Below the pieces are notes generated by a model. It was not told the origin of the DNA. It made no database searches and saw only the letters and a program-made list of their open reading frames with translations. Source: Bradyrhizobium sp. C9 (GTDB lineage: Bacteria > Pseudomonadota > Alphaproteobacteria > Rhizobiales > Xanthobacteraceae). Taken from it: DNA of 64,000 nt. The stretch lies in assembly GCF_002532045.1 (NCBI RefSeq), contig NZ_NWTG01000024.1, forward strand, positions 1 to 64,000, written 5' to 3'. The translations under genes and the position numbers were made by a program. Positions 1 to 8,873 of this stretch are shown here, piece by piece (position 1 is the first letter of the stretch; each line of letters begins with the position of its first letter).

Positions 1-100
1 GACATGACCGAACGATCCATCGCGAGCAACCGACTTTTGCAACAAAATCGGCCAACAGCGGAAGTAGTCGCGCAGACAAAAGATATCCGGATAAGCATGC

Positions 101-1564
101 TCATTCAGGCAACCCAGCCTGCCGCAGGGCACCGTTCATCTTCTCGATGTATTCGGGCGAGAAACAATACATGCGGTAGAAACTGTCCGCCTCGCGGATC
201 GAAAAGTCCGGCCTAAGCTTTAGTAGCTTTGCTACTTCCGCTTTAGCTTCGTCGATCCGACCGAGAAACGGCAGGGCATACGCCTGATCGAGATGACTAA
301 GCCAAAATCCCTCAAGGTAGCCGTGCCGAAAATCCTTGACCGATTGTTCGTATTCGCCTCTCCACCAATGGCGTTTGGCCGGCGCATACCACCACGCAAA
401 CGAAGCACTTGGGCCCGCTAGTCGAATGCCCTTTTCAGCCATTGCTGCGCCTTCATCCCAATCCCCCATAAACGCAAGCTGGTTACCAAGGACTCCAAGC
501 GAACGAGCATCGTTCGGATTGAGCGCGATAGCTTTCCGAGCCTCTTGTCTGTAGAGATCGAGCTGGCACTTGGTACTAATTGCAAGGGCGTAGGCCCTTC
601 GGACGTATGCGTCATCTGGCGCAAGCTCCACCGCGCGCGCGGCGGTACGCACAATCTCCTCGTTCAAATAAAGCCGCATGTCAGCGTGGTTCACTTGGTC
701 CGTCGGCAAGCCAACCCCGAGAAACCTCTGCACAAAAAGACCGACCGAACGTGCCGCTAGTGCAAGCGCATTGTTCGGCTGCTGATCCGTCAGTTGTTTC
801 GAGCATTCCAAGCCCTTGAGAACCACCGCCGACGAGCCGGTCGCGCCCGCTGTTAGCGCGTAGACGATACATTCATAGGGGCTGAACTCAGCGACAGCCT
901 TGTGTTGCAGGTTCGCGAAATCTGCGCTCATGATCGGCCCGGGATAGCCCCCAATCTGAGCGGCGGCAACATCTCCGATTTCGTAGGCATCGGTCTCCGT
1001 TTGCACCCCCTGGGCGCTCGCCTCGAAAGACCTCGACCATAGCTCCGAGCCGGTTTTCAAATCCGCAATCTGAATGTTGGCACGGGCGCCGTCGCCTGAC
1101 GGGCGAACCTCTCCGGTCACAAGATAATCGATCCCGGCTTTCAGTGCTGCCTCGACTGAATTTCCGTCTTTCGAGATGTTTGCGGACAGTGCGCGGGGGA
1201 CGACACGAAGTGTACTGAACTTCCCAAGCGAAGACGCAACCTGTTGCGTCATGATGTCAGCGAACGGATCTAGGGACGCCGCTTTAACGGGGTTCGTGAA
1301 GGGCAGTACCGCTACTGCGGGCCCTTTGGTGACAATCAACGACGGTGACTGTGCCGATTTGGTGGTGTCGCCGCGTGTGTGACTGTATAGGACCTCCCAC
1401 GCGCGCCAATAGCCTGAGAGCCCTCCGGCGATGGCGCCGATCGCAGCAATTGATGCAATGATCGTTCCGAACTTCTTGAAATAGTGGCGCGCGCGATCAA
1501 CGACTGAGATGGATGTGTCCGTGCTCAATTCCGGGGCATTTGCGGACTGATCTGCACCGTCCAT
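101..1564 (-). CDS. TolB-like / TPR membrane-anchored protein
   Basis: A 487-residue protein with a short N-terminal cytoplasmic part, one predicted membrane helix at about residues 33-52, a TolB-like segment starting at the motif VAVLPF, and a C-terminal half with TPR-like repeats (phrases such as AVELAPDDAYVRRAYALA and AIALNPNDARSLG). Bradyrhizobium genomes carry many proteins of this layout, often as the C-terminal half of adenylate cyclase or transcriptional activator paralogues; no cyclase or DNA-binding domain is visible here, so the role is probably protein interaction. The chosen ATG has GGGGGAGG about six bases upstream; a start 29 codons earlier is possible but lacks such a site. 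Family layout is clear, function unknown. Confidence 0.7.
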   Translation of the reverse strand: MDGADQSANAPELSTDTSISVVDRARHYFKKFGTIIASIAAIGAIAGGLSGYWRAWEVLYSHTRGDTTKSAQSPSLIVTKGPAVAVLPFTNPVKAASLDPFADIMTQQVASSLGKFSTLRVVPRALSANISKDGNSVEAALKAGIDYLVTGEVRPSGDGARANIQIADLKTGSELWSRSFEASAQGVQTETDAYEIGDVAAAQIGGYPGPIMSADFANLQHKAVAEFSPYECIVYALTAGATGSSAVVLKGLECSKQLTDQQPNNALALAARSVGLFVQRFLGVGLPTDQVNHADMRLYLNEEIVRTAARAVELAPDDAYVRRAYALAISTKCQLDLYRQEARKAIALNPNDARSLGVLGNQLAFMGDWDEGAAMAEKGIRLAGPSASFAWWYAPAKRHWWRGEYEQSVKDFRHGYLEGFWLSHLDQAYALPFLGRIDEAKAEVAKLLKLRPDFSIREADSFYRMYCFSPEYIEKMNGALRQAGLPE

Positions 1565-1718
1565 CGTCCTCCCCCAAAGCCAAAAGTGTACCGACGGTGG
1601 GTTCAACTGTCCAGATAAGCGAAGATCATCTACACGGTTGCGCTGCAGCACCGGATGATCCGTAGGTTAACGGGAAGGCTTTGAGATTTTATTCCGAGGG
1701 ATCGGTCCACTAAAACCG

Positions 1719-1760
1719 CTTTGAAGCGCGTAGGGTGGTGCCTGACCCACGCGCTCAAGC
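1719..1760. repeat. Imperfect inverted repeat (hairpin)
   Basis: Two arms of about 16 bases (cores GCGCGTaGGGT and ACCCaCGCGC) flank an 8-base spacer. It lies in the 325-base gap at 1565-1889, upstream of the TPR gene and downstream of the tetR stop codon. No T-run follows on either strand, so a terminator is not proven; it may be a small dispersed repeat. Nothing else was recognised in this gap. Confidence 0.5.
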
Positions 1761-1889
1761 GAATCCGTTGAGGGGTCAAAAGCGGATGTCCAGCACTCCG
1801 GCGGACACGTCAGCTAAGAGCCAGCGGCGGACATCGGCAATTTCAGCACGCAGGCATGTCCGATCTTGAGACTTCCCGTCCTTGCTGAA

Positions 1890-2468
1890 CTAGGCTGATA
1901 GGGCTCGCGCCAAGTGCATCGCGGCTTCAACGCCGCCATCCAGGATCTGCTGCGCCTCTCTCGCGTCGGGCACGGCCCGCGCGAACTGCAGGGTGCCGAC
2001 CATGAGCCCGAAGATCGCCGTCGCACGGCGGTGGTTCGCCTTGGAATCTGCACCCGGAAGCAGCGCGGCCAAAGTCGCAACGTACCTTCGCAACGCTTTC
2101 TCGTAATCTTGCCTGGTAGACAGGGGCTGGCGGGCGATTTCCGGTAGTAAGGCCGCTGAGGGACACCCGTCTGCCCGGTCTTTGAGGTGGGCGCGGTTGA
2201 GGTATTTACGGATCGCGCCTTCAAGGTCGAGGCCCTTGAGCTGATCTTCAAGGCAATGCTGCTGGCCCCCCAGCGCGCTCGCCAGCGCCTCGCGAACAAG
2301 CTCGTCCTTGGACTCGAAGTGCGGAGAAAAGGCCCCTTTGGTCAGGCCGGCCTCGCCCATAATCCCCGCAATGCCGGCCGCAGAGATGCCGTCCCGGCGC
2401 ATGCACTTCGATGCCACATCAACGATGTGCCGTCGTGTCGCCGCCTTGTGACCCTTCTCGAATCGCAT
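1890..2468 (-). CDS. TetR/AcrR-family transcriptional regulator
   Basis: A 192-residue protein with an N-terminal TetR helix-turn-helix at about residues 10-55: IVDVASKCMRRDGIS, then the recognition region with GLTKGAFSPHFESKDEL, close to the family consensus (K-G-x-x-Y/F-x-H-F-x-S-K-x-x-L). The remainder is the variable ligand-binding domain, of the type that contains APDAREAQQILDGG. It is 39 bases downstream of the amidase stop codon on the same strand and is probably co-transcribed with it. The two 14-base dyads upstream of the amidase (4029-4061) are good candidates for its operator, giving an autoregulated amidase-tetR unit. Start supported by GGAG upstream. The ligand is unknown. Confidence 0.88.
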   Translation of the reverse strand: MRFEKGHKAATRRHIVDVASKCMRRDGISAAGIAGIMGEAGLTKGAFSPHFESKDELVREALASALGGQQHCLEDQLKGLDLEGAIRKYLNRAHLKDRADGCPSAALLPEIARQPLSTRQDYEKALRRYVATLAALLPGADSKANHRRATAIFGLMVGTLQFARAVPDAREAQQILDGGVEAAMHLARALSA

Positions 2469-2507
2469 CTTCGCTCAACTCCACAAACTGCCCGCAGCCT
2501 GGTCGCG

Positions 2508-3968
2508 TTAGATCGCAGTCGACTTGTAGCCCAGGATACCTTCGACCCTGCGGGCAAGGACCAAGAGCGTCCGGTCGCTCCCGAGCGGGGCGTCAAGCTC
2601 AAGGCCAATCGGCAGGTCAGCGCGGGACGAGCCGACAGGAAGACTGATTCCCGGCATCCCCACGCTGCTCGCAGACACGGTGTGGTTCGCCAAAGCGAGG
2701 TAGCTGACGTCCTGCCCCGCGATGTGGACGGTCGCCTGCTCTTCGATCAAAGGCGCCGTGCACGGCGTGGTCGGTTGCAGAATGGCCTGCGCCCCACGAG
2801 CGACGAACGCCGTGTCGAGGCGGCGCTGGATTTCAGGCCGGCTCACGTTGAGCGCCGACTGATAGGCCTCTACGGAGGTGGCGCCTGCGCCGCCCGGTAG
2901 CACGATGTGTCCCCACGCCTGCCGAAGTTGGGGCTTGAGCCCATCGTAAATGGCCTCGAACGTAGTAGGAATGTCGTGGCGGCGAAGGAACTCCGAAATC
3001 GCGCCCATCGTTTCATGGGCGAAGATGCCCCATGTCGCGGTTTGGACGAGGACGTTGAAATCATTGCCAAGGTCGACCTCGACGATTTCGGCGCCAGCAT
3101 CCTGCAGCCGTCGAACCACTTCGAGGAAGCGGGTTTCGACTTCCGAATCCACAAGTTCCAGGAACTGCCGAGGCGCGAAGGCGAGTCGGACTCCCTTTAG
3201 ATCATGGCCGGAAATTTCCGCAGCCTGTTCGCCAGTCACAACGTGATCCAGCAATACGCAGTCCTCGACGCTTCGAGCGAATGCGCCCGTGGTGTCGAGC
3301 GTGTGAGAGATCGGAGCAACGCCGTTGCGCGGCCACCGTCCGGTGGTTGGCTTGAACCCCACGACGCCACAGAACGATGCGGGTACCCGGATCGAGCCAA
3401 CGGTGTCACCGCCCAGGGAGGCGGGAACGAGGCCGGCGGCTACCGATGCGGCGGAGCCGCTCGAGGAGCCGCCCGACACGCGACCTCGTGCGTGCGGGTT
3501 CTTGACCTGGCCGTAACGTGCGTTGTGACCGGTCAAGCCATAGGACATCTCGACTAGGTTATTTTTGCCGAAAACGAACGCGCCCGCATCCTTGATGGCA
3601 CGGACAGCGTCGGCATCCCTGTGCGGTACGAAGTGAGCGAGGCTATCGAGCCCGAGGCTCGTCGGTAGTCCTTTTGTCAAATAACTATCTTTCACCCCGA
3701 GCGGCACGCCCAGTAGCGGAACTGTCGATCCGGCCGCACGTGCTTTGTCTGCGTCTCTCGCAGCCGTCAACACGACGGCCTCATCGATTGTGATGAAGGT
3801 GTTTAGTTCGGCAAGCGTTCGGGCGCGAAGCAGAAGTGCCGAAGTGTAGGCCTCCGACGTGATCTCGCCCTTACGAATGGCGGCTGCAGCGGCTGCGAGC
3901 CCCAGCGAGGGGAGATCCACGACTTCTTGCGGCGCGCGATGGCTTAGAGTGGCGGTGGTGTCGTTCAT
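2508..3968 (-). CDS. Amidase signature family hydrolase (indoleacetamide/mandelamide hydrolase-like)
   Basis: A 486-residue amidase signature enzyme. The Ser-cisSer-Lys triad can be read: the lysine in LGVKDSY at about residue 93, and the GGSSSGSAA glycine-serine block followed by LGGDTVGSIRVPASFCG, which holds the cis-serine and nucleophile serine. The GSIRVPASFCGV phrase resembles indoleacetamide and mandelamide hydrolases more than GatA, and no other gatCAB gene is nearby. The substrate is not decidable from sequence; an aryl-acetamide is the best guess, which would release ammonia and an aromatic acid. The selected ATG has GAGG seven bases upstream, ten codons after an alternative start. 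First gene of a likely amidase-tetR operon. Confidence 0.85.
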   Translation of the reverse strand: MNDTTATLSHRAPQEVVDLPSLGLAAAAAAIRKGEITSEAYTSALLLRARTLAELNTFITIDEAVVLTAARDADKARAAGSTVPLLGVPLGVKDSYLTKGLPTSLGLDSLAHFVPHRDADAVRAIKDAGAFVFGKNNLVEMSYGLTGHNARYGQVKNPHARGRVSGGSSSGSAASVAAGLVPASLGGDTVGSIRVPASFCGVVGFKPTTGRWPRNGVAPISHTLDTTGAFARSVEDCVLLDHVVTGEQAAEISGHDLKGVRLAFAPRQFLELVDSEVETRFLEVVRRLQDAGAEIVEVDLGNDFNVLVQTATWGIFAHETMGAISEFLRRHDIPTTFEAIYDGLKPQLRQAWGHIVLPGGAGATSVEAYQSALNVSRPEIQRRLDTAFVARGAQAILQPTTPCTAPLIEEQATVHIAGQDVSYLALANHTVSASSVGMPGISLPVGSSRADLPIGLELDAPLGSDRTLLVLARRVEGILGYKSTAI

Positions 3969-4028
3969 GAAGTCCTCGCAAAGAGCTGTTTGCAGCATTC
4001 GACGCCGTCAAACATCGACTGGAGTGCA

Positions 4029-4061
4029 ATTACGATCGTAATATCACATTACGGACGTAAT
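4029..4061. promoter_or_regulatory. Paired palindromic operator sites upstream of the amidase gene
   Basis: ATTACGATCGTAAT at 4029-4042 is a perfect 14-base palindrome. ATTACGGACGTAAT at 4048-4061 is the same sequence with one centre mismatch. Their centres are 19 bases apart, and they lie 61-93 bases upstream of the amidase start. Size, symmetry and the linked tetR gene suggest TetR-dimer operators. The rest of 3969-4375 holds no recognisable gene. Confidence 0.65.
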
Positions 4062-4375
4062 TCAATTGAGGTACAGGGCTTTTCTGGACACATCAGCGTG
4101 AGGTGTTGACGGGGCGGCGATGGGTGACCACCGCATGTCGGTTTTGGGTCAAAAAACGACATCGATCGAAGCGGCCCGACGTCCGCAACGGGGCCAAAAG
4201 CTGACGTGATTAAGTGCGCTCCGTTGGTCACTTCGTTCGCGAGGTTCCCGCGCGCGCCGGGGACGTCAGCCGCGGCATGATAGCGGCCTTACACCGGAAC
4301 ACGAGCTCGCGTTTCGCGTATCCGATGTTATGGAAGAACTCGGCCAGTGACCGATCTGCTCGGCCGCTGGGCAGT

Positions 4376-7300
4376 TTACAGCGGAAGCGCCAATTCCAGG
4401 TATCGACAAAAGGCATTGGCCAAGAGCATCTGGCGGGGCGTTCGGCACTCGACCTCAAACAACCGCGGGCAAGCGACCAAAATGCACAGGCACTTCGCGC
4501 GCGAAGTCGCCACGTTCAAGCGGTTTGCGCTGTAAAGAAACTCCATTCCCCGCGGGGCGTCGGAATGCGACGAGGTGGTCATCGAATAAATCGCGATCGG
4601 TGCCTCCTGTCCCTGAAACTTGTCGACGGTACCGATGCGCCCACCCGGCAATCGCTCCTGAAGTTCGAAGACCTGGGCGTTGTAGGGAGCGATGATCAGG
4701 ATGTCCTCCAGCCTGATGGCGGCTTCCTTCCCGGTACTGTCGACCCAGCTTGCCTTGCTGCTGAGGATTTCATCGACGAGCCTCTTGATCTCCTCTGCCT
4801 CTTCAGGAGAGGAATTCTGGTTGCCATCGTGCTGTACGGCAAGATAGCGAAGACCGGCCCCGTTCACGCGGCTCGATGACCTGATTTCCTGTCGCTCCAG
4901 TCCCACGCGCGAGCGAAGTCGGCTCTCGTAGAAGAGTTCGGACGTAAAGGAGCAGATATCCGGATGAAGGCGCCAGGTTTCCTCAAGGAAGAGCCCGTGG
5001 TCGGCTTCGATCGTTGCATGTTCGCCCAGGACGTGATCAAGCGCCGATACCGCAACGCCATCCGGGTGACTTCCCTGGATCGGCTGCTCAAGCTGCCTTG
5101 GGTCGCCCAGAAGCACGATACTTTCCGCCGCTTGCGACACAGCCAGCACATTTGCCAATGACATCTGCGCCGCCTCATCGACGAACAGAACATCCACAAT
5201 GCCTGACGCGTCGGGACGTGCCCAAAACCAGCTGGTAGCGCCGCCAACCTGGCAATCGTTGCTGAGCCCGTCGATGAAATCCGGATTTTCGGTCGTCTGC
5301 TGAAGACCCGGCAGTGAGGTCGGATCATCCTTGACCTTTTGAATACACTGGATTGGAAGTCGTTGCTCGGCGGCCGCCTCCCGCGATTTGTCAAGCAAAT
5401 GTCGAATGACTTTATGGCTGTTGGCTGTGACGCCAACCGTCCGATTGTCGCGCACAAGCGCGCAGATCATGCGTGCACCCGCATGAGTCTTACCAGCCCC
5501 TGGCGGCCCCTGCACCGGGAACACGCTCTGATCAAGCGAGAGCGCGGCGCGCATTGCTGCTGCCAACGGCGGCTCGCCAGCTTGCTCTAACACCTGTTCT
5601 CGGAGACGTGGAGCGACTTTCAACAGCAAATCGCGAGCAGCACGATAGGTGCCAGGCCCGAGGATTCCTCGATCCGCCACATGCTCGCCGATTCGAAAGA
5701 TCGATTCTGCGAGAATCTGATTGCCCACGAACTTGTGCGCGAATACGGCTTCGGGGTGAAAACTTGCCGTGTCCTGGCGCTTCTTAATGTCGATAATTCT
5801 GTCGTCATCCGAAATTGCAACGACGCTGCCAAACTTGTCTCCGCCAACGCTTCTCAAATCGTCATCGGCACGAACATCGGTCTCCTGAGCCGTGAACCGG
5901 TAGCGATGAATTGGCGCCTTCGCGGTTCCACCAACATTGCTGAGAAAGGTTAGCCCTCCCAGCCCCGCGCGTTCATGTAAAAGATCCTCGGCCGACAGAT
6001 CGCTTAGCCGGAAATACTCCCACCAGACCGCCTTGTTCTCGCGGCCGAAGAAGTCGATCAGGTGGGCCAACAACCAGCGCGCCTGCTGCTCTGCACTGCG
6101 TTCGGCCACGTCGTCTGGAACGTCGCTGGTCAACCGCGCCACAAGTCCGGCGACCCGGCGTTTCCAGGCACTGAGATCCTCGCCAATCTCGGCGGCCTTC
6201 GGCTGCGGTCGATCGATCGTTTTCCCCTGCGCGATAAAGCCGCCCCGCACCTCCTCAAGCCAGTCCCGCAGAGCCCGCGTCGAGGCACAGTCGTCGCGGT
6301 TGTATCCGATAACGGCGGCCTGATCGCCCGGATCGATTCCATCGGCGTAGGCCAATTCGAGGCTGGCCTGAACCCGGGCCATGGCACCGCCGACATCGAT
6401 CAGCGGGACGGAGCGGTCAAACCGATAGAGCGGCTCCAGCTTCTTGATCGAATAACTTTCGACGCTGGCGCGGATGCTCTGCCGGACAATGGCGTACAAG
6501 TCCACGAACACGCCCGACCGGAGCAAGTTGTCGACCTCGTCCTCCCGGGTGGCGTACCGCCCCATCAACCGCTTCAACGCGGCCGGCTCATAGGGCGCGA
6601 AGTGATAGATGTGCAAGCCGGGGTGCTTGGCCAGCCGGTCCGTGACGAAATCGATGAAGCGTTCGAACGCCGCCCGTTCGTGCTGCCGTGTCGTTACCCA
6701 ATCGCCGACATAGGCGTCCGTGCCGTCGTCGTCAGCGTAAAGATAGCCGAACAGGAACTCGAGTCCCCCGCCGTCCACAAAAGGATCGCCCTCGAAGTCG
6801 AAAAAGATATCGCCGGGCGAAGGCTCAGGGAGCCGGAACAAGCCAAATTCCGCCACCAGCGGCAGCACCTCGTGAAGCAGCTGGCCCGCTCCCCGACCCT
6901 CGACCTGAAGTCTCGCCTGCTCGCGCACCCTCTCGTAGCTTGGCGTAGCGCCACGATCAGGCCGCCATTGAAGTGGGATGGGCAGCGAGGCAAGGGCGGC
7001 CATCGTGCCCACACCTCGCCGGACCAACTCCTCGATCTGGGTCTTGGCTATCCCCGCGACAAGCGACAGGTGATCGTCAGCGCGCCGCCTCGAAGCACAC
7101 GGCTCGCGCCATCGGCAGACCTCGCAGTGCTCGATCGGGTCGGGATAGAGGCCATCATGTGTGGGTGCAGCCGCAAAGGACTCCAGGCTTCGCCTGACGC
7201 GCCGGTAGAACGCCGCAAAGTCGGCCACACGGTAGGCCTCCGGAAGGTACTCCGTCCCGGGCGTCACGACATGGGCCGTCTCCGGGACCTTCTGCTGCAT

Positions 7301-7774
7301 ATTCGCCAACAGGTCCGAGTAGAGGCTGAGCTGCAGGACTGTATTGCCCCTCGTCTCGCGGGCCAGCTTGGTGTCTGTGACCTCGTATGACCAGGCTCCC
7401 AAACCGCTTGGTGTCTCGACCCGACACAGCACGTCGGCGCGCCCGCTCCAATGCCCGTTCCGTAGCGCCGCCTGAACGATCACCGCGTCGCCGCGCGTCA
7501 TCGCCTCCCGGGTTTGGGCAACCGAGGCGTGATCGATGCCAACGCCGGCAATGACTGTGGCGGTCCCGCCCTGCTTGGCGAGATGGTCCACAAAACCCTG
7601 CTCATGGAGCTTTCCGCGCTCCACCAGGGCGTCAAGGGCCGGGTCAGTGCGGAGCCTTGGCTTGGCCAGTTCGCCCTGGGCGACCTTGAGGTCAAGGTGG
7701 GTGAGGTAACGACAATTCAGGTGCCCCACCAGGTCGCCAGCGCTGAAGACGATCGCCGTGCCGTTCTTTTGCAT
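4376..7774 (-). CDS. TM0106-type RecB-like nuclease fused to RNase H-like domain and superfamily 1 helicase
   Basis: A 1,132-residue protein with three enzymatic modules. Residues about 90-230 form a RecB/Cas4-like nuclease: GRAD at 111-114, EVTDTK at 131-136, a glutamine at 148, and cysteines at 217, 220 and 226 that may hold a metal cluster. Residues about 320-510 look like an RNase_H_2 exonuclease domain (FDFEGDP at 325, YNRDDC at 491). The C-terminal third is a Dna2/NAM7-type helicase: Walker A GPPGAGKT at 756, DEAAQ at 866, GDPRQLEQ at 890, DKFQGQE at 1051, and NVATSRAK at 1087. Such proteins occur in genome-defence neighbourhoods; a role in processing foreign or damaged DNA is inferred. 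Stand-alone gene, divergent from the nuclease cluster at 8.1 kb. All key motifs intact. Confidence 0.88.
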   Translation of the reverse strand: MQKNGTAIVFSAGDLVGHLNCRYLTHLDLKVAQGELAKPRLRTDPALDALVERGKLHEQGFVDHLAKQGGTATVIAGVGIDHASVAQTREAMTRGDAVIVQAALRNGHWSGRADVLCRVETPSGLGAWSYEVTDTKLARETRGNTVLQLSLYSDLLANMQQKVPETAHVVTPGTEYLPEAYRVADFAAFYRRVRRSLESFAAAPTHDGLYPDPIEHCEVCRWREPCASRRRADDHLSLVAGIAKTQIEELVRRGVGTMAALASLPIPLQWRPDRGATPSYERVREQARLQVEGRGAGQLLHEVLPLVAEFGLFRLPEPSPGDIFFDFEGDPFVDGGGLEFLFGYLYADDDGTDAYVGDWVTTRQHERAAFERFIDFVTDRLAKHPGLHIYHFAPYEPAALKRLMGRYATREDEVDNLLRSGVFVDLYAIVRQSIRASVESYSIKKLEPLYRFDRSVPLIDVGGAMARVQASLELAYADGIDPGDQAAVIGYNRDDCASTRALRDWLEEVRGGFIAQGKTIDRPQPKAAEIGEDLSAWKRRVAGLVARLTSDVPDDVAERSAEQQARWLLAHLIDFFGRENKAVWWEYFRLSDLSAEDLLHERAGLGGLTFLSNVGGTAKAPIHRYRFTAQETDVRADDDLRSVGGDKFGSVVAISDDDRIIDIKKRQDTASFHPEAVFAHKFVGNQILAESIFRIGEHVADRGILGPGTYRAARDLLLKVAPRLREQVLEQAGEPPLAAAMRAALSLDQSVFPVQGPPGAGKTHAGARMICALVRDNRTVGVTANSHKVIRHLLDKSREAAAEQRLPIQCIQKVKDDPTSLPGLQQTTENPDFIDGLSNDCQVGGATSWFWARPDASGIVDVLFVDEAAQMSLANVLAVSQAAESIVLLGDPRQLEQPIQGSHPDGVAVSALDHVLGEHATIEADHGLFLEETWRLHPDICSFTSELFYESRLRSRVGLERQEIRSSSRVNGAGLRYLAVQHDGNQNSSPEEAEEIKRLVDEILSSKASWVDSTGKEAAIRLEDILIIAPYNAQVFELQERLPGGRIGTVDKFQGQEAPIAIYSMTTSSHSDAPRGMEFLYSANRLNVATSRAKCLCILVACPRLFEVECRTPRQMLLANAFCRYLELALPL

Positions 7775-8129
7775 CTAGCCCCCGAGACTTGCGCCGGGCG
7801 CCCTGGGGGCACGGCGTCCGCACAACAAAGATACCGATCTTCTGACGGGTGCGAAAGGGGTGGGACACGCAAAGCGGGACTCAACCGGGCGCCCCCGCCT
7901 AAGGCAGCGGCGGCCGGCAAGGGCTACAGTCGTATCGCATCGAGAAATCGGCAACGCCGAGCTCTCGGCCTGAAATAAGGGCGCGCTATCGCCCAGCCTT
8001 CGAAGCTCTCGATCCTCCGATCGAGGCTTGGAAGTAAGTTCTGCACGTGACCAAGCCTGTTCGAAAGAAAGCCGCATCGACTCTAACCAAAGGTTGAACT
8101 ACCCTACCGATACGAGAGGGCCGATAGCC
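7775..8129. other. Divergent intergenic region without a recognised gene
   Basis: A 355-base gap between two divergent accessory genes, so it should hold both promoters. I could not identify a convincing -35/-10 pair, operator or RNA gene. The part close to the leftward gene is very GC-rich (runs such as CCCTGGGGGC). Confidence 0.5.
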
Positions 8130-8792
8130 ATGAAACTATTCTACGGGGCTGGCAAGAATCATCCAATCACCGTTTGTACAGATGTTCGCGACCATCTTCC
8201 CGATCATCGGAAGTATCACTATCGCGATGGGCGCAGCATAGCCGAGGCAGCCAAGTGCTGGTGCGCCGCGAACGGATTCCTTCCGAGCTCAATAGCCGAA
8301 GCGGTGGGAAGCGACCAACTCGAAGCTGCGCATTTTGAGTATCCGACCAGGGTCTGGGGAGGCGGCTTCTCCATGACAGATATCATGGCGTTTATTCCAA
8401 ACGCCGTCGTCGCTGTCGAAGCCAAGGTCGACGAACCTTTTGATGAACTTGTATCGAACTGGATATTCAAGGAAGAACAGAACAATTCAGATTCCCCACC
8501 GCATCGCACAGCCGTAATACAAAGGTACGCCAGCGCACTGCGGCTGGAATCTGTGCAACTCTTGAATATTCGATATCAATTGTTGCAACGAACTCTCGCC
8601 GTAGCCATTACAGCGAAAGAGCAATCTCTTTCTAAGGCGTGGATGATAGTGCAATCGTTCTCGCCGACTATCACGCAGAGCAAATCCACAAATCGCGATG
8701 ACTTCGACCGATTCGTGGAACTTGTCGGAGCCGCTCCTACGATCGAGAACGTACAGGTTCGCCTAGCTTGGGCGTCAGATCTCTTGTCGTAG
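8130..8792 (+). CDS. PD-(D/E)XK-like protein of unknown function
   Basis: A 220-residue protein. The stretch DIMAFIP (Asp84), followed 13 residues later by VAVEAK (Glu97, Lys99), fits the D-(x)n-E-x-K metal site of the PD-(D/E)XK nuclease superfamily; the part after it is helical, as expected. It looks like a member of an uncharacterised family often seen near restriction genes, but I cannot name the family with certainty. The ATG is preceded by GAGAGGG and sits 34 codons inside a longer open frame. First of three consecutive + strand genes (81-base gap to the next), two of which carry the same kind of active site. A nuclease role in defence is inferred only. Confidence 0.6.
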   Translation: MKLFYGAGKNHPITVCTDVRDHLPDHRKYHYRDGRSIAEAAKCWCAANGFLPSSIAEAVGSDQLEAAHFEYPTRVWGGGFSMTDIMAFIPNAVVAVEAKVDEPFDELVSNWIFKEEQNNSDSPPHRTAVIQRYASALRLESVQLLNIRYQLLQRTLAVAITAKEQSLSKAWMIVQSFSPTITQSKSTNRDDFDRFVELVGAAPTIENVQVRLAWASDLLS

Positions 8793-8873
8793 TTTCCGAC
8801 TTCAGAATATCATCAATCACTCTCCGGGGCCTAGTTTTCCAATTGCTACACCAATTTAAGGGAGCACTAATTC

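Noticed and set aside
2508..3968. GatA glutamyl-tRNA amidotransferase subunit
   Set aside because: No gatB or gatC nearby; the active-site context is closer to aryl-acetamide hydrolases.
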